DNA from: Aureimonas ureilytica
GTDB lineage: Bacteria > Pseudomonadota > Alphaproteobacteria > Rhizobiales > Rhizobiaceae
Length of the DNA: 64,000 nucleotides
Assembly: GCF_001475935.1 (NCBI RefSeq)
Contig: NZ_LDQA01000047.1
Span: 1-64,000 of the forward strand
Direction: 5' to 3'
The notes under the pieces were generated by a model, which did no database searches, had not been told where the DNA came from, and saw only the letters and a list, made by a program, of their open reading frames with translations. A program made the translations under genes and the position numbers. Position 1 is the stretch's first letter. Each line of letters starts with the position of its first letter. Positions 42,963-52,284 of this stretch are shown piece by piece.

Positions 42963-44816
42963 TCACGGCAGAAACCCCGTCGAGAACCATGGCACCGCCG
43001 CCAGCAGCAGAAGGCTCAGTACGAGAACGCCGAGATAAGGCCAGATTTTCCGCATGGCGACATCCGGATTCACTTTCCCGATCGTGCAGGCCGTGTAGTA
43101 GCCGAGACCGAAGGGCGGCGCGAAGAGACCGATGCCCATGGCGAGGATGATCACCACAGCATAATGCACCTCGTTGACACCCATCTCTCGCGCGATCGGG
43201 AACAGGAGGGGGCCGAACAACACCATGGCCGGGATGCCTTCGAGCACGCTCCCCAGCATGATGAAAGCCAGGATGGACACCGCGAGGAAGCCCCATTGCC
43301 CGCCGGGTACGCTGGCCATGACCTGCGCTAGAGCGTGCGAGAAGCCTGACTGCGTCAGCGCCCAAGCCATACCCGTCGCCGCTCCGATGATGAACAGAAT
43401 GGCGCCGGACAGCGTCGCGGTGTCGATCAGCATGGGATAGGCGCGCCGCCAATCGAACTGCCGATAGACGAGAACGCCCACGATAAGGCAGTAGGCGATG
43501 CCGATGGTCGAGACTTCGGTGGCGGTGGCGACGCCTTCGACCACGGCGGTGCGGACGAGCACCGGCAGGATCAGCGCCGGCAGGCCGATCAGGAAGGTCT
43601 TGCCGACGACCGCCAGCGGCGCCCGCGCGGTGGGTGCCTCTATGGTGCGATGACGGGCCAGGATCGCAAGAGCAACCGCGAGCACCACGCCCGGCAGGAG
43701 GCCGCCGATGAAGAGCGCTGAGATCGAGACTCCTGTCACCGAGGCGATGGCGATCAGCACCAGGGAGGGTGGGATCGTTTCCGCCATGGCGCCCGAGCTT
43801 GCCAGAAGCGACACCATCTCGCCCTCGTCGAGGCCGCGGCGCTTCATCTCCGGGAAGAGCACGGGAGCGACGGCAGCCATATCCGCCGCCTTCGAACCCG
43901 AAATGCCGGAGACAAGCAGCATACCGCCAAGCAACACATAGGACAGCCCGCCCCGCACGTGACCGATCAAAGCGGCCAGAAAGGCCACCATGGCGCGAGC
44001 CATGCCGGTCGCCTCCACGAGTTGCCCGAGCAGAACGAAGAGCGGGACCGCGAGCAGGATCAGCGAGCTCATCCCCTCGTCGAGCCGCCCCACTACGACG
44101 GAGAGAGGCGTCGAGGAGGTGGTCAACAGGTAGGCTATGGTGGCAAGGCCGAAGGCGAAGGCGATCGGAACCCCGAGAAGAACCGCGCCGCCCACAAGCA
44201 GGACGAAGAAAAAAAGGAGGTTCCAGTTGCCGATCGCCGTCAGGACTGGCGCCGCAGCATAGAGCCCGGCGGCCAGAACGCCGAGTGCCAGAACCGACAG
44301 GGCCACATCGCGCCACCCCAGTTTGAGGAGCCGCAGCGCCGCAACCGCCAACATCAACCCGATACCGACCAGCATGGCATAGGCGCGCACCGAACCCGGC
44401 CAACCGAGGGCCGGCGTCTCGATGAAGCTCTGGTCCTCGACATAGTCTTGCGCCGGCTGGAACAGGAATATCAGGACAATCAGCGGCACGATGGTCGCAA
44501 GAGCCTCCAGTCGCCTCTGCCAGACCGGCGACATGATGGCGGTCACGGTTGAAAGGCGCATATGGGCACGGCGCGCGAGAGCGATCGCGGAACCCACCAT
44601 GGCGAGCCACAGGAACAGGAGCGACGCAAGTTCGTCGCTCCAGATCAAGGGATTGTCGAAGACGAATCGCGACACGACGCCCATCAGAAGGATGATCGTC
44701 TCGGCCACCACCAGAATCGCCGCCAGTGCCTCCATCGCACGCAAGAGCAGGCGTTCGGCTTCCGATGCGAACGAGCGCCCCTCAAGGGGCGCTGCCGCGA
44801 CGGGTATCCCCGCCAT
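42963..44816 (-). CDS. TRAP transporter, fused small and large permease
   Basis: A 617-residue membrane protein joining a DctQ part (about residues 1-170; RFVFDNPLIWSDELASLLFLWLAMVG, MRLSTVTAIM) to a DctM part (about 190-617; LAVPLFVLLGQLVEATGMARAMVAFLAALIGHVRGGLSYVLLGGMLLVSGISGSKAADMAAVAP). Such fusions are a known TRAP subtype. About sixteen hydrophobic segments. The start codon shares one base with the dctP stop, so the two are coupled. It is the last gene of a leftward catabolic operon. Confidence 0.92.
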   Translation of the reverse strand: MAGIPVAAAPLEGRSFASEAERLLLRAMEALAAILVVAETIILLMGVVSRFVFDNPLIWSDELASLLFLWLAMVGSAIALARRAHMRLSTVTAIMSPVWQRRLEALATIVPLIVLIFLFQPAQDYVEDQSFIETPALGWPGSVRAYAMLVGIGLMLAVAALRLLKLGWRDVALSVLALGVLAAGLYAAAPVLTAIGNWNLLFFFVLLVGGAVLLGVPIAFAFGLATIAYLLTTSSTPLSVVVGRLDEGMSSLILLAVPLFVLLGQLVEATGMARAMVAFLAALIGHVRGGLSYVLLGGMLLVSGISGSKAADMAAVAPVLFPEMKRRGLDEGEMVSLLASSGAMAETIPPSLVLIAIASVTGVSISALFIGGLLPGVVLAVALAILARHRTIEAPTARAPLAVVGKTFLIGLPALILPVLVRTAVVEGVATATEVSTIGIAYCLIVGVLVYRQFDWRRAYPMLIDTATLSGAILFIIGAATGMAWALTQSGFSHALAQVMASVPGGQWGFLAVSILAFIMLGSVLEGIPAMVLFGPLLFPIAREMGVNEVHYAVVIILAMGIGLFAPPFGLGYYTACTIGKVNPDVAMRKIWPYLGVLVLSLLLLAAVPWFSTGFLP

Positions 44817-45844
44817 CAGGTGAGGCTCCCCGCCGTGCTCTCCAGCACCTTCCAGGCCTCATCGCCGAACTTGGCCTTCCAGTCCTTGTAATAGCTCGTG
44901 GTCTTGAGCATATCCTGGAACTTGGCGCGATCGACGTCGTGGAATACCATACCTTTGGAAGTCAGGTCTTGGCGCAGCGTCTCGCTGAGCTTGACGATGT
45001 CCTGGCGTTCCTGCTGCCCCGATTGAGCGAGCTCGCGCTGCACGATCTCTTTGAGATCAGCCGGCAGCCTTTCCCAAGCGCGGCGGTTGCCAAGAATCTG
45101 GTAGCCGTCCCAGACATGGCTCGTCATGCTGATGGATTTCTGGACCTCGTAGAGCTTGGTCGTGGCAATGATGGCCAGGGGATTTTCCTGCCCCTCGACG
45201 ATCTTGGTCTGCAGGGAGGAATAAAGCTCGTTGAAGTTGATCGGCGTCGGCGACGCGCCGAGCGCCTGAAACAGCGAGGTCAAAATGGGCGCCGGCGGTA
45301 CGCGGATTTTGAACCCCGCAAGGTCGGCGGGCGCAATGATATCCCGCGTCGACGAGGTGATCTGGCGGAAGCCGTTATTCCAGAGCGGTACGACCGAAAC
45401 GAGGCCGACCTTTGCAATCTGCGCGGCTATGTACTGGCCAAGCGGACCATCCACCGCTTTCCAGACATCGGCATAGTCCTTGAAGGCAAAGCCGATGTTG
45501 ACGAGGCCAGCTGCCGGCACCAGCGTATTGAGGATGGAGGTCGCGAGATTGAAGAATTCGACGCCGCCCGAACGCACCTGGCTCAGAAGGTCTGTGTCGG
45601 AGCCCAGTTGGTTGGCAGGGAACATCTTGATATCGAGTCGCCCACCCGAGGCTTCCCGAATGCGATTCAAGGCTTCGCCGGCTCTGACATTGACGGGATG
45701 GCTCGGGTCCTGGCCGGTCGCGAACTTGTAGCTGAATTCCGCCGCAAAGCTCCGGCTCGTGATCACCGTGATCATGGGCAAGGCGGCCGCGCCTGCCAGA
45801 AACGCGCGGCGGTTCAGCCCCGCCTTCGGTGTTTTCGTCGTCAA
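44816..45844 (-). CDS. dctP: TRAP transporter substrate-binding protein
   Basis: A 342-residue periplasmic receptor with a Tat-like signal (LNRRAFLAGAAALPM; cleavage near SFAA, about residue 34). Family features: YKFATGQDPSHPVNVRAGEALNRIREASGGRLDIKMFP, FKIRVPPAPILTSLFQALGASPTPINFNELYSSLQTKIVEGQENPLAII. The Arg in FKIRVP is the usual ligand-carboxylate contact, so an organic or sugar acid is a reasonable guess. It lies 44 bases after the dehydrogenase gene. Confidence 0.92.
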   Translation of the reverse strand: MTTKTPKAGLNRRAFLAGAAALPMITVITSRSFAAEFSYKFATGQDPSHPVNVRAGEALNRIREASGGRLDIKMFPANQLGSDTDLLSQVRSGGVEFFNLATSILNTLVPAAGLVNIGFAFKDYADVWKAVDGPLGQYIAAQIAKVGLVSVVPLWNNGFRQITSSTRDIIAPADLAGFKIRVPPAPILTSLFQALGASPTPINFNELYSSLQTKIVEGQENPLAIIATTKLYEVQKSISMTSHVWDGYQILGNRRAWERLPADLKEIVQRELAQSGQQERQDIVKLSETLRQDLTSKGMVFHDVDRAKFQDMLKTTSYYKDWKAKFGDEAWKVLESTAGSLT

Positions 45845-45888
45845 TGTATCATTCCTCCCGTTGTCGATTAGAGCCGGCCGTGGCGCTC

Positions 45889-46776
45889 TCAGGTGCCGTT
45901 CAAGCCGTCATAGGTTCTGATGATCTGGCTATCGTCGGCCTTCCCATGCCCTTGACCGGAGGTCGCCAGGAATAGCTGATGGGCGAGTGCGGCCAGCGGC
46001 ACGGCCGCCTTGGCGTCCCGCCCGGCCTCGATCACGATGCCCAGATCCTTGACGAAGATATCGACCGCGCTGGTCGTAACAGGCTGCGCTTCCAGCATCC
46101 GCGGGCCGCGATCCTTCAGCATCCAGCTTGACGCGGCCGAGCCACACACGATGTCGAGCATCACGGCCCTATCGACGCCGACCTTGCCGGCCAGCGCCAA
46201 GGCCTCGGCAGCGGCCGCGATATGGACCCCGCACAAGAGCTGATTCACGGCTTTGACAAGCGCGCCTTGGCCTGGCCGGGTTCCTACATGCACGACCTTG
46301 CCACCAAGCGCATCGAACATGGGTCGGAGCGCGGCGAGCGTGTCGGCGGGTGCCGCCGCCATGATGGTGAGCGTTGCCGCCATCGCGCCTGCGACGCCGC
46401 CGGACACGGGCGCATCGATGAAACCGCGGCCTGTCGCCACGACGCGCTCCGCCATGGATTCGACGGCACCGGGCGGGCACGTCGCCATCAGAACCACGGT
46501 GCCGCCCGGTCGCAACGCATCCAGCGCGCCCGCCTCGAACAAGATAGCGCGGGCCTGATCCGCGTTGACCACCATCAGGACGAGCGCGTCGGCACCTGTC
46601 GCGGCCTCGGCGGCCGAAGAGACGGGCTTGCCACCTGCCGTTTCGAGCGCGTCGCGCGCCGCCTGGCTTATGTCGAAGCCCTGCACCACGAAGCCATTTT
46701 CGATAAGATGAGCCGCCATCGGACGCCCCATGGCGCCCAATCCGACGAAGCCGATCGTCGTCTCGGCCGGGCTCAT
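45889..46776 (-). CDS. 3-hydroxyisobutyrate dehydrogenase-family oxidoreductase (threonate dehydrogenase-like)
   Basis: A 295-residue NAD-dependent dehydrogenase. The Rossmann motif is IGFVGLGAMGRPMAAHLIENGF, the substrate loop FIDAPVSGGVAGAMAATLTIM, and the catalytic Lys lies in ALVKAVNQLLCGVHIAAAAEALALAGKVGVD. This combination resembles L-threonate dehydrogenase LtnD and glyoxylate/tartronate reductases. The start at 46776 overlaps the upstream stop (ATGA); an ATG at 46788 also exists. With a TRAP transporter beside it, uptake and oxidation of a short-chain sugar acid is likely, although the usual LtnD partners (a DUF1537 kinase, an aldolase) are not here. Confidence 0.9.
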   Translation of the reverse strand: MSPAETTIGFVGLGAMGRPMAAHLIENGFVVQGFDISQAARDALETAGGKPVSSAAEAATGADALVLMVVNADQARAILFEAGALDALRPGGTVVLMATCPPGAVESMAERVVATGRGFIDAPVSGGVAGAMAATLTIMAAAPADTLAALRPMFDALGGKVVHVGTRPGQGALVKAVNQLLCGVHIAAAAEALALAGKVGVDRAVMLDIVCGSAASSWMLKDRGPRMLEAQPVTTSAVDIFVKDLGIVIEAGRDAKAAVPLAALAHQLFLATSGQGHGKADDSQIIRTYDGLNGT

Positions 46777-47072
46777 GCTGCGACCCATCGCGTGAGCGAG
46801 GCCGCGTTGGAAGGCGCCAGACGCCCCGGCACCGGCGCGCCCCCGTCTGGACCCGGAAAGGCATCGCCCATCTCTTGGCAGCAGCCGTCGATGACGAGCC
46901 GGATATCGGCGTCGCCCTTGTGTCCTGCAGGAGACTCGCCGGTTTTTTGGGCGTCGAGGTCGGCGACCCCGGCGCGCGCGGCTTGGTCGGCGAGCTGAGG
47001 GACTACGCGAAAACCAGCGTTTGGCAGGCTTGCAACGCCCGCCACGAGGGCAATCTGGCGCGGAAAAGACAC
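46773..47072 (-). CDS. hypothetical protein leading the second TRAP operon
   Basis: A 99-residue frame from a GTG at 47072 with a strong GGAGG six bases upstream, ending in an ATGA overlap with the dehydrogenase gene. These two signals argue that it is translated. The protein (SFPRQIALVAGVASLPNAG, then GHKGDADIRLVIDGCCQEMG) has no hydrophobic helix and matches no family I know. The N-terminus is faintly like a dehydrogenase start, so it could instead be a truncated remnant whose reading frame survived. Confidence 0.45.
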   Translation of the reverse strand: MSFPRQIALVAGVASLPNAGFRVVPQLADQAARAGVADLDAQKTGESPAGHKGDADIRLVIDGCCQEMGDAFPGPDGGAPVPGRLAPSNAASLTRWVAA

Positions 47073-47281
47073 ATCAATCCTCCGTGATGTGCGGTCAGTC
47101 TCCAATGAGCCGATGCATCTGACAAACGCGATTTTTTCGACCATCGATGCATTTGATTCATTCGTTCCCACAAGTTACGGACGGGTCTCATGGGATGGCC
47201 AAACCAAGCTGGCGCTGCGCGAATGACAGCTATGTAAAAATACAGCGGCCTCGCCTCTCGATGCCCGGAGGCGAGAGGTCT

Positions 47282-47509
47282 ATGCTGCATCGCAGCAGAA
47301 ATAGAATGTACGAAGAGACCGAGATGCGTGAGAGCTTTGAAGCGTCGAGTTTTCGCCGGGAGGCCGACATCATGGCCGAGGCGCGTGGCATGCAGGCTCA
47401 GCATATGGGGCGTTTGGCCGGCGTTCTGGCGCGCCGCTTCGGCGTGCTCGCCGCGCGATTTGCGGACGGTATGCATTCGCTCGACGGCGACGGACCAGCG
47501 CGCCGCTGA
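47282..47509 (+). CDS. small hypothetical protein
   Basis: A 75-residue protein starting at the ATG at 47282, preceded by GGAGGCGAGAGG. The centre is an amphipathic helical segment EADIMAEARGMQAQHMGRLAGVLARRFGVLAARF, a pattern (EAxxxARxMQAxxM...RR) seen in short uncharacterised proteins of Hyphomicrobiales. Later ATGs at 47306 and 47324 are also possible starts. It lies between the second TRAP operon and the mobile-element remnants. Confidence 0.5.
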   Translation: MLHRSRNRMYEETEMRESFEASSFRREADIMAEARGMQAQHMGRLAGVLARRFGVLAARFADGMHSLDGDGPARR

Positions 47510-47751
47510 CGGGCTAAGGCCATGATCGGGGGGTGATGGTCTCGAAAGAGACCTCCTGCCTTATTCGGTCTTCGCATCGGGACGCGTGGCTCAAGGCTCG
47601 GCGCGTCCGATCTCCTTCAATGGAAGCCGGCATCTCACGCGGTGAACGGATCGACCGAGTGGGGTCGGCGACACAGGTACGAGACGCATCCAAAATATTG
47701 CCAAGATCGATTGATCCCGTCCGGAATTGAGTTTCCGGATAGGAGGCGATC

Positions 47752-47838
47752 ATGCCTGATTTGGTTTGGCTATCGGACGAGGCATGGGCGGTGTTGGAGC
47801 CGCACCGTCCAAAGAACCAACCCGGCAAGCCGCTTTGA
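47752..47838 (+). mobile_element. IS5-type transposase N-terminal fragment
   Basis: Twenty-eight codons (MPDLVWLSDEAWAVLEPHRP, then KNQPG) with an AGGAGG site upstream match the start of common alphaproteobacterial IS5-family transposases (LSDEAWAxIEPHLPxNxPG). The frame stops at 47836-47838, where the recombinase remnant begins, so the rest of the element is missing. Confidence 0.75.
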
Positions 47839-48735
47839 GCTGAACAAGGACGGCACCCTCACACCGGGCCGCGGTGACTGGGGCTCCAGCACCTTCAACG
47901 GCAATCCGAAGCGGGACACCGGCAAGCGCCAGGGGCGGATGAATCCGGAACCGGAATGGATCACGCAGGACGTTCCCGAACTGCGCATCCTCAATGGCGC
48001 CCTCTGGCCATGGCGCAGGAACGCCAGCGCGCGGCCAAACGGAATCGCGGCGAGGACGGCGACACCACGAACCATGTCAGGGAACGCCGGCATCCCCAAT
48101 ACCTCTTCTCGGGCCTGACCAGATTCGGGTGCTGCGGTGGCGGTTATTCGATGATCTCGGTCTATCTGGTCGCTGCTCGATGGCACGCAACAACGGCATC
48201 AGAGACAACTGAAAGAAGATCCGCCGCGACCAACTCGAAGCACGGGTGCTGAACGCGCTGCGCCATCAGCTGATGGACCCTGCGCTGTGCAAGGAGTTTT
48301 GCGACGAGTTCACGCACGAGATGAACCGGCTGCTCATGGAGGGTCGATGGATGCGGCCGAGGCGGAGATCAAGAAGATCGACCGAGAGCGGGACACGCTG
48401 CTCAATCTCGTTCTGGGAAGTGGTGCTGCCGAACGTCTCCATGAGACGATGGTTGGGCTGGAACGGCGTCAGAAGAACCTGAAGGCAATCCTGCAAGAGG
48501 CCGAGGAGTCGCCTTCCCTCCTGCACCCGAACACGCCCCGCCACCACATCCAGATCGACGAACTCTACGCGGCGATTCAGAAGGATTTGGAGGCCAAGCG
48601 GATGGTGGGAGCCGATGGTGCTACGTTCGCTGGCGCGCGAGATCATCCTAAAGCAAAAGGCCTGCCAGAGGAGGGGCGGGGCGATCGCAAGTCGAAATGG
48701 TTGCGGGGACGCATTGACCAAGACTTGCGAACATA
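47833..48735 (+). pseudogene. large serine recombinase, C-terminal remnant with frameshifts
   Basis: Recognisable pieces in successive frames: FELNKDGTLTPGRGDWGSST and then RDTGKRQGRMNPEPEWI, the recombinase domain; LFSGLTRFGCCGGGYSMISVYLVG, the zinc beta-ribbon; RRDQLEARVLNALRHQLMDP, then CKEFCDEFTHEMNRL and the coiled-coil DAAEAEIKKIDRERDTLLNL. At least three or four frameshifts separate them. The catalytic resolvase domain is absent. This is a decayed integrase of an integrated element. It ends about 60 bases from the first initiator tRNA. Confidence 0.85.
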
Positions 48736-48792
48736 AGAAAGCCGCCTGGTCTGGGCGGGTGACGCTCGTGATCTGGTCTCGTATGTTCGGAT

Positions 48793-48869
<77 letters not shown>

Positions 48870-48912
48870 CCAAGACCTTCGGCCAAAGCCTCCGGCTATC
48901 CGTTCTATACAA

Positions 48913-48989
<77 letters not shown>

Positions 48990-49188
48990 CCATGTCCCGT
49001 CGGCGTCTCGCCGTCGGTGAGTGGTGATATAGACGCCCTTTTCGGCTTTGCAAAGAGGCTCATGTCGCTTTTATGAAAAAATCGAAGACGCCTCGCCAAA
49101 CAGGTGTTTTGCGAGCTGGGCATGTCCTGACGGTCAAAATCATATCGCAGACCGAGCAAAAGGCGAGTCCCCTTGCGATCCCAAGCCG

Positions 49189-50424
49189 TTAGGCGCTCCG
49201 CTGCCGGAGAAAGGTCGCAGCCAGGAGTGCGCCGGCCAGGGCGAAACCCGCCGTCATCGCGCCGATGGCGGGCCAGCCGCCATGCTGCCAGACCCAGCCG
49301 CCGGCCCAGCCGGTGACGCTGGCACCCAGATAATAGATGAGGAGATAGAGCGAGGTCGCATGGCCCTTGTCGCCCCGCGCCAGCGCGCCGACCGATCCGC
49401 TGGCGACGGAATGGCCGATGAAGAAGCCGGTCGTGACCAGCGCGATACCGAGCCCGATCGCGACGAGTGAGGCGAGCAGTGTCAGCGCGACGCCGGCCAG
49501 CATCAGGAGGAAACCCGCGAGAAGCAGCGGCCCGCGCCCGAAGCGATCCGACAGCCGGCCCGCCAGCGAGGACGAGACGATGCCGAACCCGTAGGCCAAA
49601 AAGATCAGGCTGACCTCTGTCTGCCCCAGCCCATAGGGCGCGCCCATCAGGCGGAAGGTCGAGTAGTTGAAGAGCGTGACGAAGATGCTCGTAAGGAGAA
49701 AACCGATCGCATAGATGCGCAGCAAGCCGGGATTGGCGAGATGCCGGCCCCAGGCCGCCAGATGAAAGCGCGCATTGACGCCGCGCCGGGCTTCGAAATG
49801 GCGCGAGGGCGGTAGAAGCGCCAGAAAGCCGAGTGCCGCCATAAGACACAGCGCGCCGAGAACGCCCATGGCGAGGCGCCAGGACACGAATTCGGTCGCG
49901 ACGCCCAGCCCCACCCGGCCGATCATCGCGCCGAAGGCCGTGCCGGCGACATAGAGGCCCATGGTGCGGCCGAGATGGCGCGGGTCGATCTCTTCCGCGA
50001 GCCAGGCCATGGCGACGGCCGGAACGCCGCCGAGCACGAAGCCTTCCGCCGCGCGGGCCAGCAGCAGCCCGTGCCAGTTGGGACTGAGCGCAGCGGCAAG
50101 GTTCAGGACGGCAGCCAAGGCCATGGACACGAACATGAGCCCGCGCCGGCCGAGCGCCTGCGAGAAGGCTCCCGCCAGAAGAATCGAGATCGCGAGAAAG
50201 CCCGTCGTCAGCGACAGGGCGAGCGCGCTCTCGGCCGGTGTCAGGCCGAAGCTCTCGGCGAAGGCCGGTAGCAGCGGCTGGACGCAATAGATCAGCGAGA
50301 AGCTGGCGAACCCCAAAAGAAAGAGCGCCGCGCCCGCCTTTCGATATTCCGGCGTGCCATGGCTGACGAAACCAGAGGGCGCGGACAGGTCGGCAAAGCC
50401 TGAGGCGGCGAGTAATGAAGCCAT
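49189..50424 (-). CDS. MFS transporter (YnfM-like)
   Basis: A 411-residue major-facilitator protein with twelve hydrophobic helices. Start at 50424 with GAGG ten bases upstream. Motifs: YCVQPLLPAFAESFGLTPAESALALSLTTGFLAISILLAGAFSQALGRRGLMF, where ALGRR is the loop-2/3 signature, and AYGFGIVSSSLAGRLSDRFGRGPLL in the second half. It resembles the YnfM/arabinose-efflux group of drug or metabolite exporters. Divergent from a LysR gene that probably regulates it. Substrate unknown. Confidence 0.92.
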   Translation of the reverse strand: MASLLAASGFADLSAPSGFVSHGTPEYRKAGAALFLLGFASFSLIYCVQPLLPAFAESFGLTPAESALALSLTTGFLAISILLAGAFSQALGRRGLMFVSMALAAVLNLAAALSPNWHGLLLARAAEGFVLGGVPAVAMAWLAEEIDPRHLGRTMGLYVAGTAFGAMIGRVGLGVATEFVSWRLAMGVLGALCLMAALGFLALLPPSRHFEARRGVNARFHLAAWGRHLANPGLLRIYAIGFLLTSIFVTLFNYSTFRLMGAPYGLGQTEVSLIFLAYGFGIVSSSLAGRLSDRFGRGPLLLAGFLLMLAGVALTLLASLVAIGLGIALVTTGFFIGHSVASGSVGALARGDKGHATSLYLLIYYLGASVTGWAGGWVWQHGGWPAIGAMTAGFALAGALLAATFLRQRSA

Positions 50425-50524
50425 GATGGGCGAACCTCGTCTGGGAGTGCCCGGCATATACGGTTCCCCCTCCCCATCGGTCCAATATATGGAAATGGCA
50501 AATGCGATAGCTTATGCAAATGGC

Positions 50525-51427
50525 ATGGAGCTTCGCCACATCCGATATTTCCTGGCCGTCGCCGAAGAAGGGAACTTCACCCGCGCCGCCGCGCGGCTCG
50601 GCATCGGCCAGCCGCCGCTCAGCCTTCAGATCCGGGACCTGGAGACGGAGATCGGCACGCGCCTGTTTCACCGGGTGCCGCATGGAGCCGAGTTGACAGA
50701 GGCGGGCCGAGCCTTCCTTGAGCGGGTGCGCCCGATCCCTCAGCGCGCGCTGGAAGCGGCGGAGGCCGCGCGAAGGGCCGAGCGGGGTGAAACCGGCGTC
50801 TTGCGGCTCGGCTTCACCGGCACCTCGGTTCTTCATCCCGTGCTCGGCGCCAGCATCCGCGCCTTTCGCCGGCGCTTTCCCGATGTCGAACTGACCTTGG
50901 AGGAGGCCAATTCTGCCGTGCTTTTGGGTGGGCTGGAGGAGGACCGATTGGATGCCGCGATCCTGCGGCCCTCCCTGTCGGAGGCGAGCACCATCCAGGC
51001 CTTCGCTCTGGTGCGCGAGCATTTGGTGGCGGCCGTGCCGGCGGGCCATCCGGCCGCGAGCGGCAGCGCGCCGCTGGATTTGCGCCTCCTGCGCGAGGAG
51101 CCGCTTCTCCTCACCCCGCGCCGCGTCGGCACCAGCCTGCACGATGCGGCGATCGAGGCCTGCCGCGCGGCGGGCTTCGAGCCTGGTATCGGCCAGTCCG
51201 CGCCGCAGATCGCCTCCGTCCTGTCGCTGGTCTCGGCCGAACTCGGCTTCTCGCTGGTGCCGGATGCGCTGCGCCAGCTCAGCATCGCGGGCGTCGCCTA
51301 TCGCGACTTGAAAGCCCCCGTGCCGCACGTGGAACTCGCCGTCGCCTATCCCCGGCAACGCCCCTCGCGCCTTGCCATGAACTTCGCGGAGATGGCTCGC
51401 GCGGCCGCGCACGAGTTCGAGGCCTGA
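50525..51427 (+). CDS. LysR-family regulator, divergent from the MFS gene
   Basis: A 300-residue regulator with the helix-turn-helix at the very N-terminus: MELRHIRYFLAVAEEGNFTRAAARLGIGQPPLSLQIRDLETEIGTRLFHRVPHGAELTEAG. The effector domain includes LRLGFTGTSVLHPVLGASIRAFRRRFPDVELTLEEANSAVLLGGLEEDRLDAAILRP. This is the subgroup commonly found divergent from YnfM-type transporters. The start at 50525 fits the family; in-frame ATGs further upstream lack support. The 100-base gap to the transporter gene should hold the shared operator. Confidence 0.9.
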   Translation: MELRHIRYFLAVAEEGNFTRAAARLGIGQPPLSLQIRDLETEIGTRLFHRVPHGAELTEAGRAFLERVRPIPQRALEAAEAARRAERGETGVLRLGFTGTSVLHPVLGASIRAFRRRFPDVELTLEEANSAVLLGGLEEDRLDAAILRPSLSEASTIQAFALVREHLVAAVPAGHPAASGSAPLDLRLLREEPLLLTPRRVGTSLHDAAIEACRAAGFEPGIGQSAPQIASVLSLVSAELGFSLVPDALRQLSIAGVAYRDLKAPVPHVELAVAYPRQRPSRLAMNFAEMARAAAHEFEA

Positions 51428-51512
51428 GACAACGAACGCCCGGCGACGTGGCACACGCCACGGCCGGGCATTGACCCACGCGTTTGATGAGGTGGGCCGG
51501 AGCGCGCGCCTT

Positions 51513-52010
51513 TTATGGCTTGGGCGCGGTCGGCATTTTCACGATCTTGCCGTCGGGCATGATGATGTCGCCCGGGCTCTGGCCGGCGATGCAGGGGCCG
51601 ACATAGGTGGCGTCGATCTCCATCTGGCGCCGAACCGGCTCCTTCATGTCGGGCACGCCGGTCAGCGTCGTATCCACCTTCATGTGAATCTTGCTGTCGA
51701 AATCGCCGGAGATGAGGGCTTTGCCCGTGGCCGAGATCGTGCCGATCTTGCACTCGCTCTCGGACTCGTAGCCCGTATCCGTCTTCACCAGCGAGCGCTT
51801 GGAGCAGTTCTGCGACGCGCCGAACGCGCCCTGCGCCAATTGGTCGGTCTTCTCGTCAATGCACTGGCGAACGGTGACGTTGCCATCCGGCGACTGGGTC
51901 TTGGTTTCCCACAGGCCGGCCTTGCGCATGGGCAGCGTTTCGGCGGCAAAAGCCGTGCCCATGGTTCCGATTGTGGCGGCAAGGCAGACGGTAAGGACGC
52001 GAACTCGCAT
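51513..52010 (-). CDS. DUF3617 secreted protein
   Basis: A 165-residue protein with a signal peptide (residues 1-22, cleavage after AFAA) and AGGGAG before the ATG at 52010. The mature part carries the DUF3617 pattern: LPMRKAGLWETKTQSPDGNVTVRQCIDEKTDQL, then SQNCSKRS and ESECKIGTISATGKALISGDFDSKIHMKVDTT. Four Cys could form two disulfides. Members are periplasmic and of unknown function. It appears monocistronic. Confidence 0.85.
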   Translation of the reverse strand: MRVRVLTVCLAATIGTMGTAFAAETLPMRKAGLWETKTQSPDGNVTVRQCIDEKTDQLAQGAFGASQNCSKRSLVKTDTGYESESECKIGTISATGKALISGDFDSKIHMKVDTTLTGVPDMKEPVRRQMEIDATYVGPCIAGQSPGDIIMPDGKIVKMPTAPKP

Positions 52011-52284
52011 GACGACTCCCTGAAAAGCGTGGCCGCAGCCACGGGGAAACACAGAGCTAGGCGACAGCCCGGAGCCGGCAACCGATTTCGTCGGCAAAAT
52101 GCAGGTTGGCCTTACGAAGCCACCGGCCGCTGCCCTTCAGACGGGAGGCTTCGCAGCCAGCGACGTGACTCTCTTCGAGCGGCGAGAACAGGCGCGAGAA
52201 GGGCGGCAACGCCCTGCTCGATCGGAGTGCGGCGAGCGAGATAAGCCGTTGCCCTCCGCAGGCGGCTCCTGCGAGAGGCCCCGC

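Noticed and set aside
47147-47281. Upstream extension of the small plus-strand gene at 47282
   Set aside because: The strong GGAGG-type site precedes the ATG at 47282; the extended part is of unlike composition.
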